DNA of 34,854 bases from Thermodesulfobacteriota bacterium (GCA_030145085.1 JAQYWG010000006.1:3043-37896), one strand, 5' to 3'. Counted from the stretch's first letter, positions 7,705 through 16,477 are shown. The notes: generated from the letters alone by a model not told the origin. Numbers and translations are program-made.

Positions 7705-8847
7705 TTGAAACGGAGAGTCTTCGTCGTCCTCTTTTTCTCCATTTTCTCATCAATGTTGGGGATCGGAATCATCGTCCCCCTCCTTCCCATTTACGCCGAA
7801 AGCCTGGGCGCATCGGGCCTTTGGATCGGGGTCATCTTTTCTGGATTTTCTATCTCCCGCTCCCTTTTCATGCCTATTGTGGGTCGATGGTCGGACAGAA
7901 AGGGAAGAAAGATCTTTATCGCCGCTGGTCTGTTTATTTACGCTATCATTTCTCTCGGGTATGTCCTTTCCGATAGCGTGGCCGCCCTTGTAATGGTTCG
8001 GTTCATCCAGGGTTTCTCCGCTGCTATGATCATTCCCATTGCCTTTGCCTATATTGGGGATATCTCTCCAAATGGCAGAGAAGGTGGTTACATGGGGATT
8101 TTTTCCGTATCCCTCTTTGCCGGGTTCGGTTTAGGCCCTGTGCTGGGGGGGGTTATGAAGGATCGGTTCGGCCTCAATGCCGATTTCTATGCCATGGGAG
8201 GGCTCTGCTTGTTTGCCTTCTTCTTGGTGTTGCTTTACCTTCCAGAGCTCCACCTCTATAGGAAGTCTGAGCAGTCCCGACCCTATAGGGAAATTATGCG
8301 AAGTCCAGTGACCAAGGCGCTCATCGCCTTTCGATTCGGCAATGCCTTCGCAAGGGGTATCCTCATGAGCTTTGTTCCGCTCTTTGCTCATGGAACCCTT
8401 GGGCTCACCGCATCCGAGATCGGAATCATTCTATCCTTCAATATCCTGTCAACCTCCCTGCTTCAGGCTCCCTTTGGCTATATCGCGGATCGCTTAACGA
8501 GAAGAGGTCTTGTATTTTGGGGTAGTTTTTGGTTTGGCCTCTGTATCGCACTGATCCCCCACATGAGGAGCTTCGCCCACATTTTTGCCTTAAACGCCTT
8601 CCTTGGGACAATGGGTGCGCTTGCCCTTCCGGCTGCCAATGCCCTCGTCGTTGAAGAGGGGAGGAGGTTCGGCATGGGAGCCATGATGGGGATTTTTAAC
8701 CTGGCAATGAGCCTTGGGTTGGCAGTGGGTCCCATCCTGGGGGGTGTAATCGCCGACCGATGGGGTTGGCCCGCCATTTTCTATTTCGCCAGCCTCGCCG
8801 GTTCAACTGGGGCTGCGGCTTTTGCGGGATTCTCAAAGCGAGGGTAG
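7705..8847 (+). CDS. Major facilitator superfamily drug/solute efflux protein
   Basis: 380 aa with about 12 hydrophobic helices, consistent with the DHA1 (tetracycline/multidrug-type) proton antiporter layout. The loop 2-3 motif A is clear (GRWSDRKGRKIF), with a degenerate copy in the second half (GYIADRLTRRG). The helix-5 antiporter-like motif (GLGPVLGGV) is also present, as is its C-terminal echo (AVGPILGGVIADRWGW). The first residues (KRRVFVVLFFSIFSSMLG) are a typical MFS first helix. The start is TTG 7705, with a weak AAGGG upstream. It is a single-gene unit with an inverted repeat in front, converging on the radical SAM gene. The substrate cannot be told from sequence. In 8848-8966 I see only a weak 32-codon ORF (ATG 8888). 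Confidence 0.88.
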   Translation: MKRRVFVVLFFSIFSSMLGIGIIVPLLPIYAESLGASGLWIGVIFSGFSISRSLFMPIVGRWSDRKGRKIFIAAGLFIYAIISLGYVLSDSVAALVMVRFIQGFSAAMIIPIAFAYIGDISPNGREGGYMGIFSVSLFAGFGLGPVLGGVMKDRFGLNADFYAMGGLCLFAFFLVLLYLPELHLYRKSEQSRPYREIMRSPVTKALIAFRFGNAFARGILMSFVPLFAHGTLGLTASEIGIILSFNILSTSLLQAPFGYIADRLTRRGLVFWGSFWFGLCIALIPHMRSFAHIFALNAFLGTMGALALPAANALVVEEGRRFGMGAMMGIFNLAMSLGLAVGPILGGVIADRWGWPAIFYFASLAGSTGAAAFAGFSKRG

Positions 8848-8966
8848 GATCCATTCCCTTTAACGGTGCCGTGGAGGCAATCTGGGTATGAACGGAAATT
8901 CGATACGTGTTGTGGTGGGAATTTACGTGGCCCTCAGGGTCGACGTAACAGGAGGTGGGCTGATCA

Positions 8967-9935
8967 TCAACACGGAAAGAGGATGAGCTGTTTTTTCCCT
9001 TGAAGCCGCCCCGGGATGGCTTTTCTTACCCTTGCGGGCACGCAGATCTCCCCGTTTAGATCCGGGTTCTTACACCTACAAATAACCGCTGAAATGCCGT
9101 GCGTCTGGGCGCTTGTCTTCATCCTTCCATATCCGTTCTCCCTCACCCTCTTCGGGAGGAGCTTTGTCTTTGTGGACAACCCCACCTCAACCCAACTTTG
9201 ATTTTCGAAGCAGCTTTCCAGGAGTTTCCGGTGGAGGGACGGGAGTTCCGCCCTGAGTTGTCTTTGGATGGCCGGACGGAGGTGGAGGTAGCTGACCGAA
9301 GCATTTCGAATTCCCCTTTGACCGAGGGCTTTGAACAGGACCTCGACTTCCTCTCGGGTATCGCTCACAAAGGGTATGATGGGATCAATTCGAACCTGTG
9401 TGTCTATTCCTCCTGCAATGAGCCTTTCGATATTTTCCAGTTTTTCCCGGGGCGATGCAACACCGGGTTCATAGGTCCTCCAATACCCCTCCGAAAGCGA
9501 GACTAATCCGATTTGAGCGTGGACACTCTCCCGATATCCCTTGAAGAGCTCGATAAACCGCTGAGGTATGAATCCCTTGGTGAGAAAAGAGATGTTGATT
9601 CCCCTCTCCAAAAGGATGGTCATGCTCTGGTACGTGACCTCAAGGATATCCGGGTGCGGCTGGAAACAGTCGGTGGCAGTGTTGAAAATAACCATGCCCG
9701 GAAGCCATCTGCGTCTATTACGATCCAGTTCCTTGCGAAGCAACTCGGGGACATTAATGAAAAGGTAAACATCCCCCCTCGGGGGTGCAGTGGCATACCC
9801 CCGTGCATAACAATAAGCACATGAGAGTCCACACCCCTGGGTGACATTTATGGTAAAAGCCCCCTGGAGACAGCCAAATGTCCCAGGGCTGAGGGCCTTG
9901 CTCTTTCTCTCCCTGGGGATAACTCGAAGGGACAT
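8967..9935 (-). CDS. Radical SAM protein of the SPL-like / COG1533 family
   Basis: 322 aa. The 4Fe-4S-binding CxxxCxxC is at C35-C39-C42 (GCGLSCAYCYARGYA), the wording typical of the spore-photoproduct-lyase-like COG1533 group. The NTATDCFQP and DPIIPFV segments also fit that group. The C-terminus has a further cysteine cluster (VICRCKNPDLNGEIC and a final FPC), which could bind a second cluster or zinc. The start is ATG 9935; no Shine-Dalgarno is evident, as the bases upstream read CTCCTT. The upstream radical SAM gene is 114 bp away on the same strand. Function is unknown: members act on DNA, RNA or small molecules, and nothing here identifies a substrate. It is not evidence of sporulation. 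Confidence 0.85.
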   Translation of the reverse strand: MSLRVIPRERKSKALSPGTFGCLQGAFTINVTQGCGLSCAYCYARGYATAPPRGDVYLFINVPELLRKELDRNRRRWLPGMVIFNTATDCFQPHPDILEVTYQSMTILLERGINISFLTKGFIPQRFIELFKGYRESVHAQIGLVSLSEGYWRTYEPGVASPREKLENIERLIAGGIDTQVRIDPIIPFVSDTREEVEVLFKALGQRGIRNASVSYLHLRPAIQRQLRAELPSLHRKLLESCFENQSWVEVGLSTKTKLLPKRVRENGYGRMKTSAQTHGISAVICRCKNPDLNGEICVPARVRKAIPGRLQGKKQLILFPC

Positions 9936-10049
9936 AAGGAGAATCCAAGGATCATTTTATGGCAAATGCTTGAAGGGCTGAGGGATCATGGAATCTCCGT
10001 GTTCGCCTCGGCCTCCCAGCAGTTAAAGCGGTTGACGAGAACCGATTGA

Positions 10050-11477
10050 TCACCTGTTTCCCGGAGGTGTAGAATACGAAACGTTATCCAAAGGGGAATC
10101 GTTGAGCCTCAACCCCCCCTCGGAATTCCTCACGCGCAACTTTAACTCTTGTAGGTCTTCCCACGTAAACCCCTCCCAACGACAGGGGAGTATCGAATTG
10201 TTGTGAAAAAGGGGTTCACCCTGCAGATCGAATTCTGAAACCCTCGAGGCGACTCCCCATAGCGGGGTTTGGGGAATGGGGGAATATTCGGCCAATTTGG
10301 GAGTCGCCCCACATGCCCGGACAAATCGTATGCTCTCCTCCACCTCTGATACCCGTTGGCCCGGCAGACCTGCCAGAACATAAACCCCTATGTCCTCTCC
10401 TGAAAATCCGGCTTCCCTCAAACATGTAATAGCCCTCTCCATCTCCCTGTTCGTAATTTTATTCCCAATTCGATTTTGCCTGATCGGATCGCTTGTCTCT
10501 AAACCAAGGCGAACGGTTTTGAATCCCACCTCGTACATCAAACTCGCGATTTCATCGGACACCTCCCTACCATGGATACCATTGGGGGTATGGAAGCGGC
10601 ATCGCATGCCCCTTCGTAAAAGCTCCCTTGCCATGGGCATGAAATGCTTTTCCGAATCAACCAACAACGCATCGTCGTAAAAAGCGATATCATGGATCTC
10701 GAAGGTGCTCGTCCAGTGTTCAATTTCATCCACTACCCTTTTGGGATCACGGTGACTGAACCTACCGGGAAGCTTCCATGCCGCACAATAGTCGCATCTG
10801 TACGGGCATCCGATGGAGGTTAATATGCAGCAGTAATCGAGAATTGAGTAGAGATCGAAGGCTGGATAGGGCAGGTTATCTATATCGCAGCCCTGGGGAA
10901 TCCGGTGTGATGGAACCCCCAAGAGTTCGTCTACAATGGTCAAGATCTTGGCGAATCCCTCTCCCGGCAAAACATAATCCGCCTTTGAGTATCTGCGGGC
11001 ATGATCGGAACACAGAGTCGTATAGATACCCCCGATTACCACGAAGGATTTTGGGAATCGCTCTTTGACCAGGCGAATCACATGGAACGGCCCCGGATAC
11101 CAATACGTCATTATGGATGTGACCAAGACAACCTTGGGCTCGTTTAGGGCCTCCAATTGCTCTCTAAATGTCTCCTCGGAGATGCCGTACCGACTATATT
11201 TCCTGGGTATATTTTCAAGTGTTGGGGGTTTATCGACATTCTCCTTCAGGAAATGGCCCTGGTGGTATCGTCTCCGTTTCGGAAGTCCTTTTTCCCGAAC
11301 CATCGTGGGGTGGTGGATATCCAAACAGTCGATATATTCGACCCCATGCCCCCCATGCCTCAGCAATGCCACGATATAGAGAATTCCCAAGGGTTTCGCC
11401 CAAAGGTCAAAGGCGGCAAAATCGTAAATCCAGGGGTTAATGAGCAGTATCGATCCATTTTGTTTCACGTGAAACAT
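10050..11477 (-). CDS. B12-binding-domain radical SAM protein (BchE/Elp3-like fold), function unknown
   Basis: 475 aa. Residues about 10-190 look like a cobalamin-binding Rossmann domain of the class found in BchE-like enzymes (ILLINPW, GILYIVALLRHGGHGVEYIDC, VVIGGIYTTL), without an obvious DxHxxG. The radical SAM core follows with CPYRCDYC (CxxxCxxC) and LGLETSDP. It starts at ATG 11477, one base after the mnmE stop, which suggests translational coupling at the end of the rpmH operon. Its first codons (MFHVKQ) are the coding readout of a parS site. Possible roles are methylation or rearrangement of an unknown substrate. Location beside mnmE does not prove a tRNA role. Confidence 0.85.
   Translation of the reverse strand: MFHVKQNGSILLINPWIYDFAAFDLWAKPLGILYIVALLRHGGHGVEYIDCLDIHHPTMVREKGLPKRRRYHQGHFLKENVDKPPTLENIPRKYSRYGISEETFREQLEALNEPKVVLVTSIMTYWYPGPFHVIRLVKERFPKSFVVIGGIYTTLCSDHARRYSKADYVLPGEGFAKILTIVDELLGVPSHRIPQGCDIDNLPYPAFDLYSILDYCCILTSIGCPYRCDYCAAWKLPGRFSHRDPKRVVDEIEHWTSTFEIHDIAFYDDALLVDSEKHFMPMARELLRRGMRCRFHTPNGIHGREVSDEIASLMYEVGFKTVRLGLETSDPIRQNRIGNKITNREMERAITCLREAGFSGEDIGVYVLAGLPGQRVSEVEESIRFVRACGATPKLAEYSPIPQTPLWGVASRVSEFDLQGEPLFHNNSILPCRWEGFTWEDLQELKLRVRNSEGGLRLNDSPLDNVSYSTPPGNR
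11461..11476. other. parS: parS centromere site (ParB-binding palindrome)
   Basis: TGTTTCACGTGAAACA is a perfect 16-bp palindrome identical to the widely conserved bacterial chromosomal parS consensus. It overlaps the first codons of the radical SAM gene and lies about 7.7 kb from the DnaA-box palindrome, the usual origin-proximal position. parA and parB are not in this window. I saw no second copy by eye. Confidence 0.93.
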
Positions 11478-11478
11478 C

Positions 11479-12867
11479 TCATTTCCCGATACAAAACTCG
11501 TTAAAAATACACTCCAACACTTCTTCCGCCGTTGTCTCCCCCCCTATCTCACCTATATCGTCGAGACACGACCTTAATTCCAAGGCCACAAGCTCAAAGG
11601 GAATCTTTCCCTCCATCCCTTCCCGTGCCCTTCGAAGGCATTGCAGTGATCCTTCAAGCGCCTTCTTGTGTCGGGCATTTACGACCACCACTTCTCCCGT
11701 ATCGAGTCCAATCCCATCTCTTGTTAGCATAGAGTAAAGGCATTCCTTCAATTTGCCGATTCCCTCGTTCTTGAGGGCGGAGATTTCCACTGCCCTTGTC
11801 TTCGGAAGGGCCCCTTGAATCTGCTCCACGGAGACCTTGATGGGGAGATCCCTTTTGTTGAGGACCACAACCGTCTTCTTCTCCCTAACTTCATCGATGA
11901 TCTCCCAATCGTACCTATCTAACCTTCTGCTACCATCAATCACCAACATCACCACATCTGCCTCGGCCACCTTGCCCTTGGCCAGTCTTACACCTTCCCT
12001 CTCAATGGGATTGGATACCCGCCTCATCCCAGCCGTATCCACCAGCCGAATGGGAATGTCATGTATAGTAACGATCTCCTCAATTACATCTCGCGTAGTT
12101 CCCGGTATGGGTGTAACAATAGCTCTATTCTCTTGCAGGAGGACGTTCAAGAGGCTGGATTTCCCCACATTGGTCTTTCCCGCGATGCTAACTGATACAC
12201 CATCCCTGTAGATTCTCCCCTCCTCATAGGAGTCGATTAATCCCTTCACTCTCCTCTCGCATTCCACCAGATTCATCCCTGTCATATCCTCGTCCACTTC
12301 GATATCTTCATCCGGAAAATCTATTAAAGCCTCAACGTGGGCCAAACTTCTGACCACCCTCGCCCTCAACTCCTCAACCTCATGGGAAAGATTTCCCCTC
12401 AGCTGTTCATGGGCCATCTTAAGGCTTTTTGCCGTCTTTGCCCTTATCACGTCGATCACGGCCTCGGCTTGGGAGAGATCGATTCTCCCATTCAAAAAAG
12501 CCCGCTTGGTAAACTCCCCAGGCTGGGCCAGCCGGACCCCTTGCCCCAGAACTCCCTCCAAAACCCTCCTTAACACCAAATATCCACCGTGGCAGTTAAT
12601 CTCTAAGACATCCTCCCTGGTATAGGTCTTCGGCTTCCGCATCAGGGTAAGGAACACCTCATCCAGCGCCTTTCCATTCTCCGGATCGACGATTTCTCCG
12701 TAATAGAGTTGGTGGGATCTTAAGCGAGCAGTTCTCTTCTTGGGGCGAAATAATCTCGCGGCCACCTTCTCTGCCAAGGGACCACTGATTCGTACGATAC
12801 CAATTCCGGATTCACCGAGTGGTGTCCCGATAGCCGCAATGGTATCCCTTTCGCCATTAAGGAACAT
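11479..12867 (-). CDS. mnmE: tRNA uridine-5-carboxymethylaminomethyl modification GTPase
   Basis: 462 aa, standard length. With MnmG it modifies the wobble uridine of certain tRNAs. It has the N-terminal tetrahydrofolate-binding domain (GESGIGIVRISG), a central helical domain with an inserted G domain, and the C-terminal FCIGK whose cysteine is conserved. G-motifs are G1 GKTNVGKSS (230-238), PGTTRD, DTAG and NKRD. G1 reads GKTN where most MnmE have GxPN, a mild deviation. ATG 12867 lacks a clear ribosome site but gives the family N-terminus (DTIAAIGTPLG). It lies 32 bp after khpB in the rpmH operon. The partner gene mnmG is not in the window. Confidence 0.97.
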   Translation of the reverse strand: MFLNGERDTIAAIGTPLGESGIGIVRISGPLAEKVAARLFRPKKRTARLRSHQLYYGEIVDPENGKALDEVFLTLMRKPKTYTREDVLEINCHGGYLVLRRVLEGVLGQGVRLAQPGEFTKRAFLNGRIDLSQAEAVIDVIRAKTAKSLKMAHEQLRGNLSHEVEELRARVVRSLAHVEALIDFPDEDIEVDEDMTGMNLVECERRVKGLIDSYEEGRIYRDGVSVSIAGKTNVGKSSLLNVLLQENRAIVTPIPGTTRDVIEEIVTIHDIPIRLVDTAGMRRVSNPIEREGVRLAKGKVAEADVVMLVIDGSRRLDRYDWEIIDEVREKKTVVVLNKRDLPIKVSVEQIQGALPKTRAVEISALKNEGIGKLKECLYSMLTRDGIGLDTGEVVVVNARHKKALEGSLQCLRRAREGMEGKIPFELVALELRSCLDDIGEIGGETTAEEVLECIFNEFCIGK

Positions 12868-12899
12868 TGTGTGAGATGGGAACAGCCTGGGGAATTCTT

Positions 12900-13532
12900 T
12901 TAGTCCTTGCGTCCCGTCGATTTGGGCGTAATTACGAGTTTCTTGTAAAACCCCTCCCCTTCGCTTTCCGTTCGAACATTTTCATCTCCGCTCAAGGTGA
13001 TATGAATGATTCTTCGATCCTGGGGATTCAGGGGTCCAATGGTTACGGCCTTCTTCAATTTCTTGACCTTTTCCCCCATGCGAAGTGCCATGTTCTTAAG
13101 AGCCTCAACCCTTCTACCACGATAATTCTCCGTATCCAGAATAACCTTTTCCTTCAACTCCCTGTACCTATTTGCGGCAATTTTATTCAGGATATATTGC
13201 AGGGCATCAAGGGTCTGACCCTGCTTCCCAATGATGAGGCCACCTCCATCGCCTTTGATTTCGAAAAAAATCTTCCCTTCCCTTCTTTGTGCCTCTACAT
13301 GAGCGTTGATCCCTATCAACTCTATGATCTCAGTTAGGGTCGTTCTCAGCCACGTCACCCTCTTCTCCCTTTCGTCCTCTTCCTTCCCGGGGATGGACTT
13401 CTCCCAATACCCTTTTTCCTCAAAGCGAAAGGGCTTTTCAGGGCTATTCAAAGATCCCTCCCCTTCCCCCTCCCTATGAACCTCGTCTTCCCTTCCTTCT
13501 TCCCCTTCCAAATCCTGGTCTTTCCACTCCAT
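12900..13532 (-). CDS. khpB: KH/R3H RNA-binding protein KhpB (Jag/SpoIIIJ-associated)
   Basis: 210 aa. A KH domain (about 63-125) has the loop GLIIGKQGQTL. An R3H domain (about 135-200) carries R173-R-I-I-H177, matching RxxxH. Family proteins bind RNA and influence envelope and division functions, and they commonly follow yidC, as here (13 bp gap). Instead of the N-terminal Jag_N module of firmicute homologues, residues 1-58 are a highly charged, Glu/Gly-rich, probably disordered segment. Confidence 0.92.
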   Translation of the reverse strand: MEWKDQDLEGEEGREDEVHREGEGEGSLNSPEKPFRFEEKGYWEKSIPGKEEDEREKRVTWLRTTLTEIIELIGINAHVEAQRREGKIFFEIKGDGGGLIIGKQGQTLDALQYILNKIAANRYRELKEKVILDTENYRGRRVEALKNMALRMGEKVKKLKKAVTIGPLNPQDRRIIHITLSGDENVRTESEGEGFYKKLVITPKSTGRKD

Positions 13533-13545
13533 CTTCTTTGCTCTC

Positions 13546-15315
13546 TCATTTCAGCATCTTGTTGGTGAGATGCTGTTGACCTATCGTTAAAACATTGCTA
13601 ACCAGCCAATAGACAACCAGCCCCGAAGGGAAACTCAAAAAGAGAAAGGTAAAGATGATGGGCATGAACATCATCATCTTCGCCTGTCTCGGATCTCCCA
13701 TTGTCGGGGTCATCTTCTGCTGCCAGAACATTGATGCACCCATCAAAAGGGGTGAAACGTAAATGGGATCCCGGTAAGATAAATCCTTGATCCAAAAGAT
13801 AAAAGGGGCGTGTCTCAATTCAATAGAACCCATCAGGCCCCAATAGAGGGCGATGAAAATCGGTATCTGAACCACCATTGGAAGGCATCCGCCCACTGGG
13901 TTAACCTTCCTTCTTTTATAGAGATCCATCATCTCCCTATTGAGGCGGGCCTTGTCGTCCTTGTACCTTTCCCGTAGCATTGCCATTTCCGGCTGTACCT
14001 TCTGCATCTCCTTCATCGACACATGGCTCTTTTTCGTCAAGGGCCAAAATAAGATCTTCAATAAGATGGAGATAATGATAATATCAACTCCATAGTTCTT
14101 GGTAACCTTGTGGGTAAGATTCACAAAGTAAAGCAATATCTTGGCAACGGGCGTAAACCATCCATACCGGACAACCTCCTCCGCCCCAACGTTCAATTCC
14201 TTGAGAAGGGCAATAACCTTTGGGCCGAGATAAAGCTCGTAGGAATATACCGCCTCTCCTCCGCCGGGGATACTGCGGGCAGGAGAGACGGCCCGGCTAT
14301 ACATGACCTTCTCATCTTTCATCCCTATTTTCAGGTTTAATCCCTCGCTCTCCTTCGGCACGATGAGGGAGAGGAAAAAGGGTTTTCTCATTTTCTCGTC
14401 TTCCACGTTCCCTTCAGCCATGGAACTCCCAAACCACTGAATATCACCTGATACCAACACCTCTTCGCCTTTCTCGAACTTCTTCTTTATTTCCTTCTTC
14501 TTTATTTCCTCCACCTTTCCATTTACCATCGCCACGGGACCGGCAAAAGCCCGAGACCGGGACACCATCATCCTTTCAAGCCACACCAGTGCTACCTTCA
14601 CTTTCCTGGACTCTGCCCGTCGGTTTTTGATTCGAACTTCCATGTCGACCCGATACTCATCATCGAAAAACCTATATTCCCTGGATACGTCGAGACCCCC
14701 GGGAGAACTTCCCCTGAACAAAAGCGTCCCCTCCCTCACATTACCCCTCAAAAAGATCGAATCAGTGTCAACATCCATAGGGGCAAAGTGGACATTCCCG
14801 CCCTCATCCGCGATCTCGATTGTTAAAGGAAGGTTCTTTACCGCCTCTGTTGTCACCAGCTCAACCGGTTCGGGCTTCCCCTCGGCAAGCGCTTTTCCTC
14901 CAAATCCCAAGAGTCCCTTGACCTTTCTTTCCGTCTCCTGAAACCACCGGACGAACCGCCCGTATTCAATTACGTTCATATAGTGATTTAACCTCCAACT
15001 CTTTAACCGTCCGCCGTAACTCGAGAAGGTAGCCGAATATAATCTCGTTTCAACGGTCACATCCCTGACGCTTTTCCTTTCCTCTTCCTCTGCCCTCTTC
15101 GATACAAATCCTTCTCCTTCTCTTCCTCCCGGCCCCGGGTGCAAGTGCCCTTTACCTCCCCTTTCGGTCACTTCTGGACCGCGCGCTATCGGTTCAACTC
15201 TCTCTCTCTCCGTTGGCTCCACTCGCTTCTTGGGCTGTTCTTTTAGAAACCATTTTTGATAAAAAATGAGAACGAGCATTGATAAAACGATGGCTATAAT
15301 CGCCCTTTTTTCCAT
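13546..15315 (-). CDS. yidC: Membrane protein insertase YidC (Gram-negative long form)
   Basis: 589 aa. It inserts and folds inner-membrane proteins, alone or with SecYEG. An N-terminal signal-anchor helix (AIIAIVLSMLVLIFY) is followed by a charged linker rich in E, R and G. Then comes the large periplasmic P1 domain (about 90-370) and the conserved insertase core with five helices: DIIIISILLKILFWPLT, the cytoplasmic coiled hairpin (KEMQKVQPEM) and NPVGGCLPMVVQIPIFIALYW. The P1 domain marks a diderm. The gene sits 15 bp after yidD and 13 bp before khpB, the usual origin-proximal order. Confidence 0.97.
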   Translation of the reverse strand: MEKRAIIAIVLSMLVLIFYQKWFLKEQPKKRVEPTERERVEPIARGPEVTERGGKGHLHPGPGGREGEGFVSKRAEEEERKSVRDVTVETRLYSATFSSYGGRLKSWRLNHYMNVIEYGRFVRWFQETERKVKGLLGFGGKALAEGKPEPVELVTTEAVKNLPLTIEIADEGGNVHFAPMDVDTDSIFLRGNVREGTLLFRGSSPGGLDVSREYRFFDDEYRVDMEVRIKNRRAESRKVKVALVWLERMMVSRSRAFAGPVAMVNGKVEEIKKKEIKKKFEKGEEVLVSGDIQWFGSSMAEGNVEDEKMRKPFFLSLIVPKESEGLNLKIGMKDEKVMYSRAVSPARSIPGGGEAVYSYELYLGPKVIALLKELNVGAEEVVRYGWFTPVAKILLYFVNLTHKVTKNYGVDIIIISILLKILFWPLTKKSHVSMKEMQKVQPEMAMLRERYKDDKARLNREMMDLYKRRKVNPVGGCLPMVVQIPIFIALYWGLMGSIELRHAPFIFWIKDLSYRDPIYVSPLLMGASMFWQQKMTPTMGDPRQAKMMMFMPIIFTFLFLSFPSGLVVYWLVSNVLTIGQQHLTNKMLK

Positions 15316-15330
15316 GCTGTAATGATCCCT

Positions 15331-15564
15331 CTAGGTTTTTCCCCTGCCACCCCGAACCGGATCATAACCGCCAGGATGAAAGGGATGGCACCTTAGAATT
15401 CTCAGCAACCCAAGCCAAACGCCCTTTAGAAGCCCACATTCCTCAATGGCATCAATGGTATATTGAGAGCAACTTGGCATAAAGCGGCAGGTAGGCCCCA
15501 AAAGAGGTGATAATATGTATTGATAAAGCCGAATTGAAAGAAATGCTGCCCTCCTCATCCTCAA
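15331..15564 (-). CDS. yidD: Membrane protein insertion efficiency factor YidD
   Basis: 77 aa small amphipathic protein assisting YidC. The diagnostic [37 protein letters not shown] and YDPV are intact, including the three conserved cysteines. The track start is TTG 15564, spaced 8 nt from AGGAG. ATG 15558, two codons on, is an equally good family-like start. It lies between rnpA (27 bp) and yidC (15 bp). Confidence 0.95.
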   Translation of the reverse strand: MRMRRAAFLSIRLYQYILSPLLGPTCRFMPSCSQYTIDAIEECGLLKGVWLGLLRILRCHPFHPGGYDPVRGGRGKT

Positions 15565-15591
15565 TTCCCTAGCTCCTTGCGTAATCCCCGG

Positions 15592-15921
15592 CTAATTGAA
15601 TATGACTTTCAATTCCTCAAATACCTCTCGATAACCCTTGATTGAAATTTTCTCCTTCGCCAAAACAATGAAATCTGATGATTCGGGCATCTTCTCCTTG
15701 TTTAATCTAAAGAATTCCCTGACCAATCGTTTGATCCGGTTTCTCGAAACCGCCCCCCCCACCTTCCTTCCCACGACAAGCCCCAACCTCTTCGCATCCT
15801 TATCGTTTTTCCTCAAGACGAGGGTAAAATGCTCGGTCTTAAACTTCTTTCTTCTCCTAGGATCTTTCCAAAAATCGATCTTTCCCGCGATTCTATTTTC
15901 CCTTCCGTATGACCTCCTCAT
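15592..15921 (-). CDS. rnpA: Ribonuclease P protein component
   Basis: 109 aa. It is the protein cofactor of RNase P, which trims the 5' leader of pre-tRNAs. The basic RNR signature is intact (GGAVSRNRIKRLVREFFR), with the upstream RLGLVVGRKV strand. The N-terminus, RENRIAGKIDFWKD, corresponds to the usual NRLRKRxDF. It lies 39 bp downstream of rpmH, the near-universal order. Confidence 0.96.
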   Translation of the reverse strand: MRRSYGRENRIAGKIDFWKDPRRRKKFKTEHFTLVLRKNDKDAKRLGLVVGRKVGGAVSRNRIKRLVREFFRLNKEKMPESSDFIVLAKEKISIKGYREVFEELKVIFN

Positions 15922-15960
15922 CGCCGAACGAGACCCATTTTAGTGTTTTCCCTATATCCA

Positions 15961-16095
15961 TCAAACGGCTAACCGTTTCCTCCCCTTACTGCGTCTCCTT
16001 CTTAAAATTTCCCTTCCATTCTTGCTGCGCATTCGAGCCCTAAATCCAAACCTCCTTTTCCTTTTCGTATTGCTCGGCTGGTATGTCCTCTTCAT
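15961..16095 (-). CDS. rpmH: 50S ribosomal protein bL34
   Basis: 44 aa, [20 protein letters not shown]..., an unmistakable bL34. The track ORF starts 21 codons too early (16158). The true ATG is at 16095, with GGGAG five bases upstream, and the extra residues are unlike bL34. First gene of the minus-strand rpmH-rnpA-yidD-yidC-khpB-mnmE-radical SAM operon. Confidence 0.97.
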   Translation of the reverse strand: MKRTYQPSNTKRKRRFGFRARMRSKNGREILRRRRSKGRKRLAV

Positions 16096-16147
16096 GCCCG
16101 CTCCCAAAGGCTCAAAGTCATCACCAAAAAAGTGCCTAAATGTCCTA

Positions 16148-16175
16148 AATAAACACAATTTTCACTTTTTGTCAA
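16148..16175 (-). promoter_or_regulatory. Candidate promoter of the rpmH operon
   Basis: Minus-strand TTGACA (16175-16170, perfect) is 16 bp from TTTATT (16153-16148, 4 of 6). The predicted start is near 16141, about 46 bp upstream of the rpmH start codon. Confidence 0.45.
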
Positions 16176-16405
16176 TACCATTGGTCCCCCAAAATTGGAC
16201 ACAGAAATTGGAATGGTCGCTGCTTTGGCTACTCAAGAGTACTTAAGCTCCTTGATATCCACAGGTTAACCCTTGTCGAGTCAGGCAAAGTTACTTTTGA
16301 GGGCAAACCATCGATTTTCCCCCTTCCCGGGTCAAGCAGCAGGATACCTCGATGGAACGAATCCGAACCCTAGCGGTTCTATCTTAGGGGGGGGCCCCAA
16401 TGCGG

Positions 16406-16434
16406 TTGACAATCATGTCTTTCTATTCTAAATT
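16406..16434 (+). promoter_or_regulatory. Candidate gyrA promoter
   Basis: TTGACA (16406-16411, perfect) and TAAATT (16429-16434, 4 of 6) are separated by 17 bp, about 44 bp upstream of the gyrA GTG. Confidence 0.5.
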
Positions 16435-16477
16435 ATTATTTACTGATTCAAATTTGCAGGGTTGAGGAGACAAGCCA

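Larger units (their letters stand above)
16096..16477. other. Divergent rpmH-gyrA intergenic region with a DnaA-box-like site
   Basis: 382 bp, no gene. It contains the two outward-facing promoters and ATATCCACA at 16255-16263, which is 8 of 9 to the DnaA box TTATCCACA. Gene orientation reverses here, so it may form part of the origin or a DnaA-regulated promoter region. I see no further clear boxes in it. Confidence 0.45.

Noticed and set aside
8888-8986. 32-codon ORF (MNGNSIRVVVGIYVAL...) between the MFS and SPL-like genes
   Set aside because: GGAGG is 10 bases away and the ORF overlaps the end of a convergent gene; too short to support alone.
8967-9935. Spore photoproduct lyase proper (sporulation DNA repair)
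   Set aside because: Only the family-level radical SAM signature matches; the diderm context and absence of sporulation genes make SplB unlikely.
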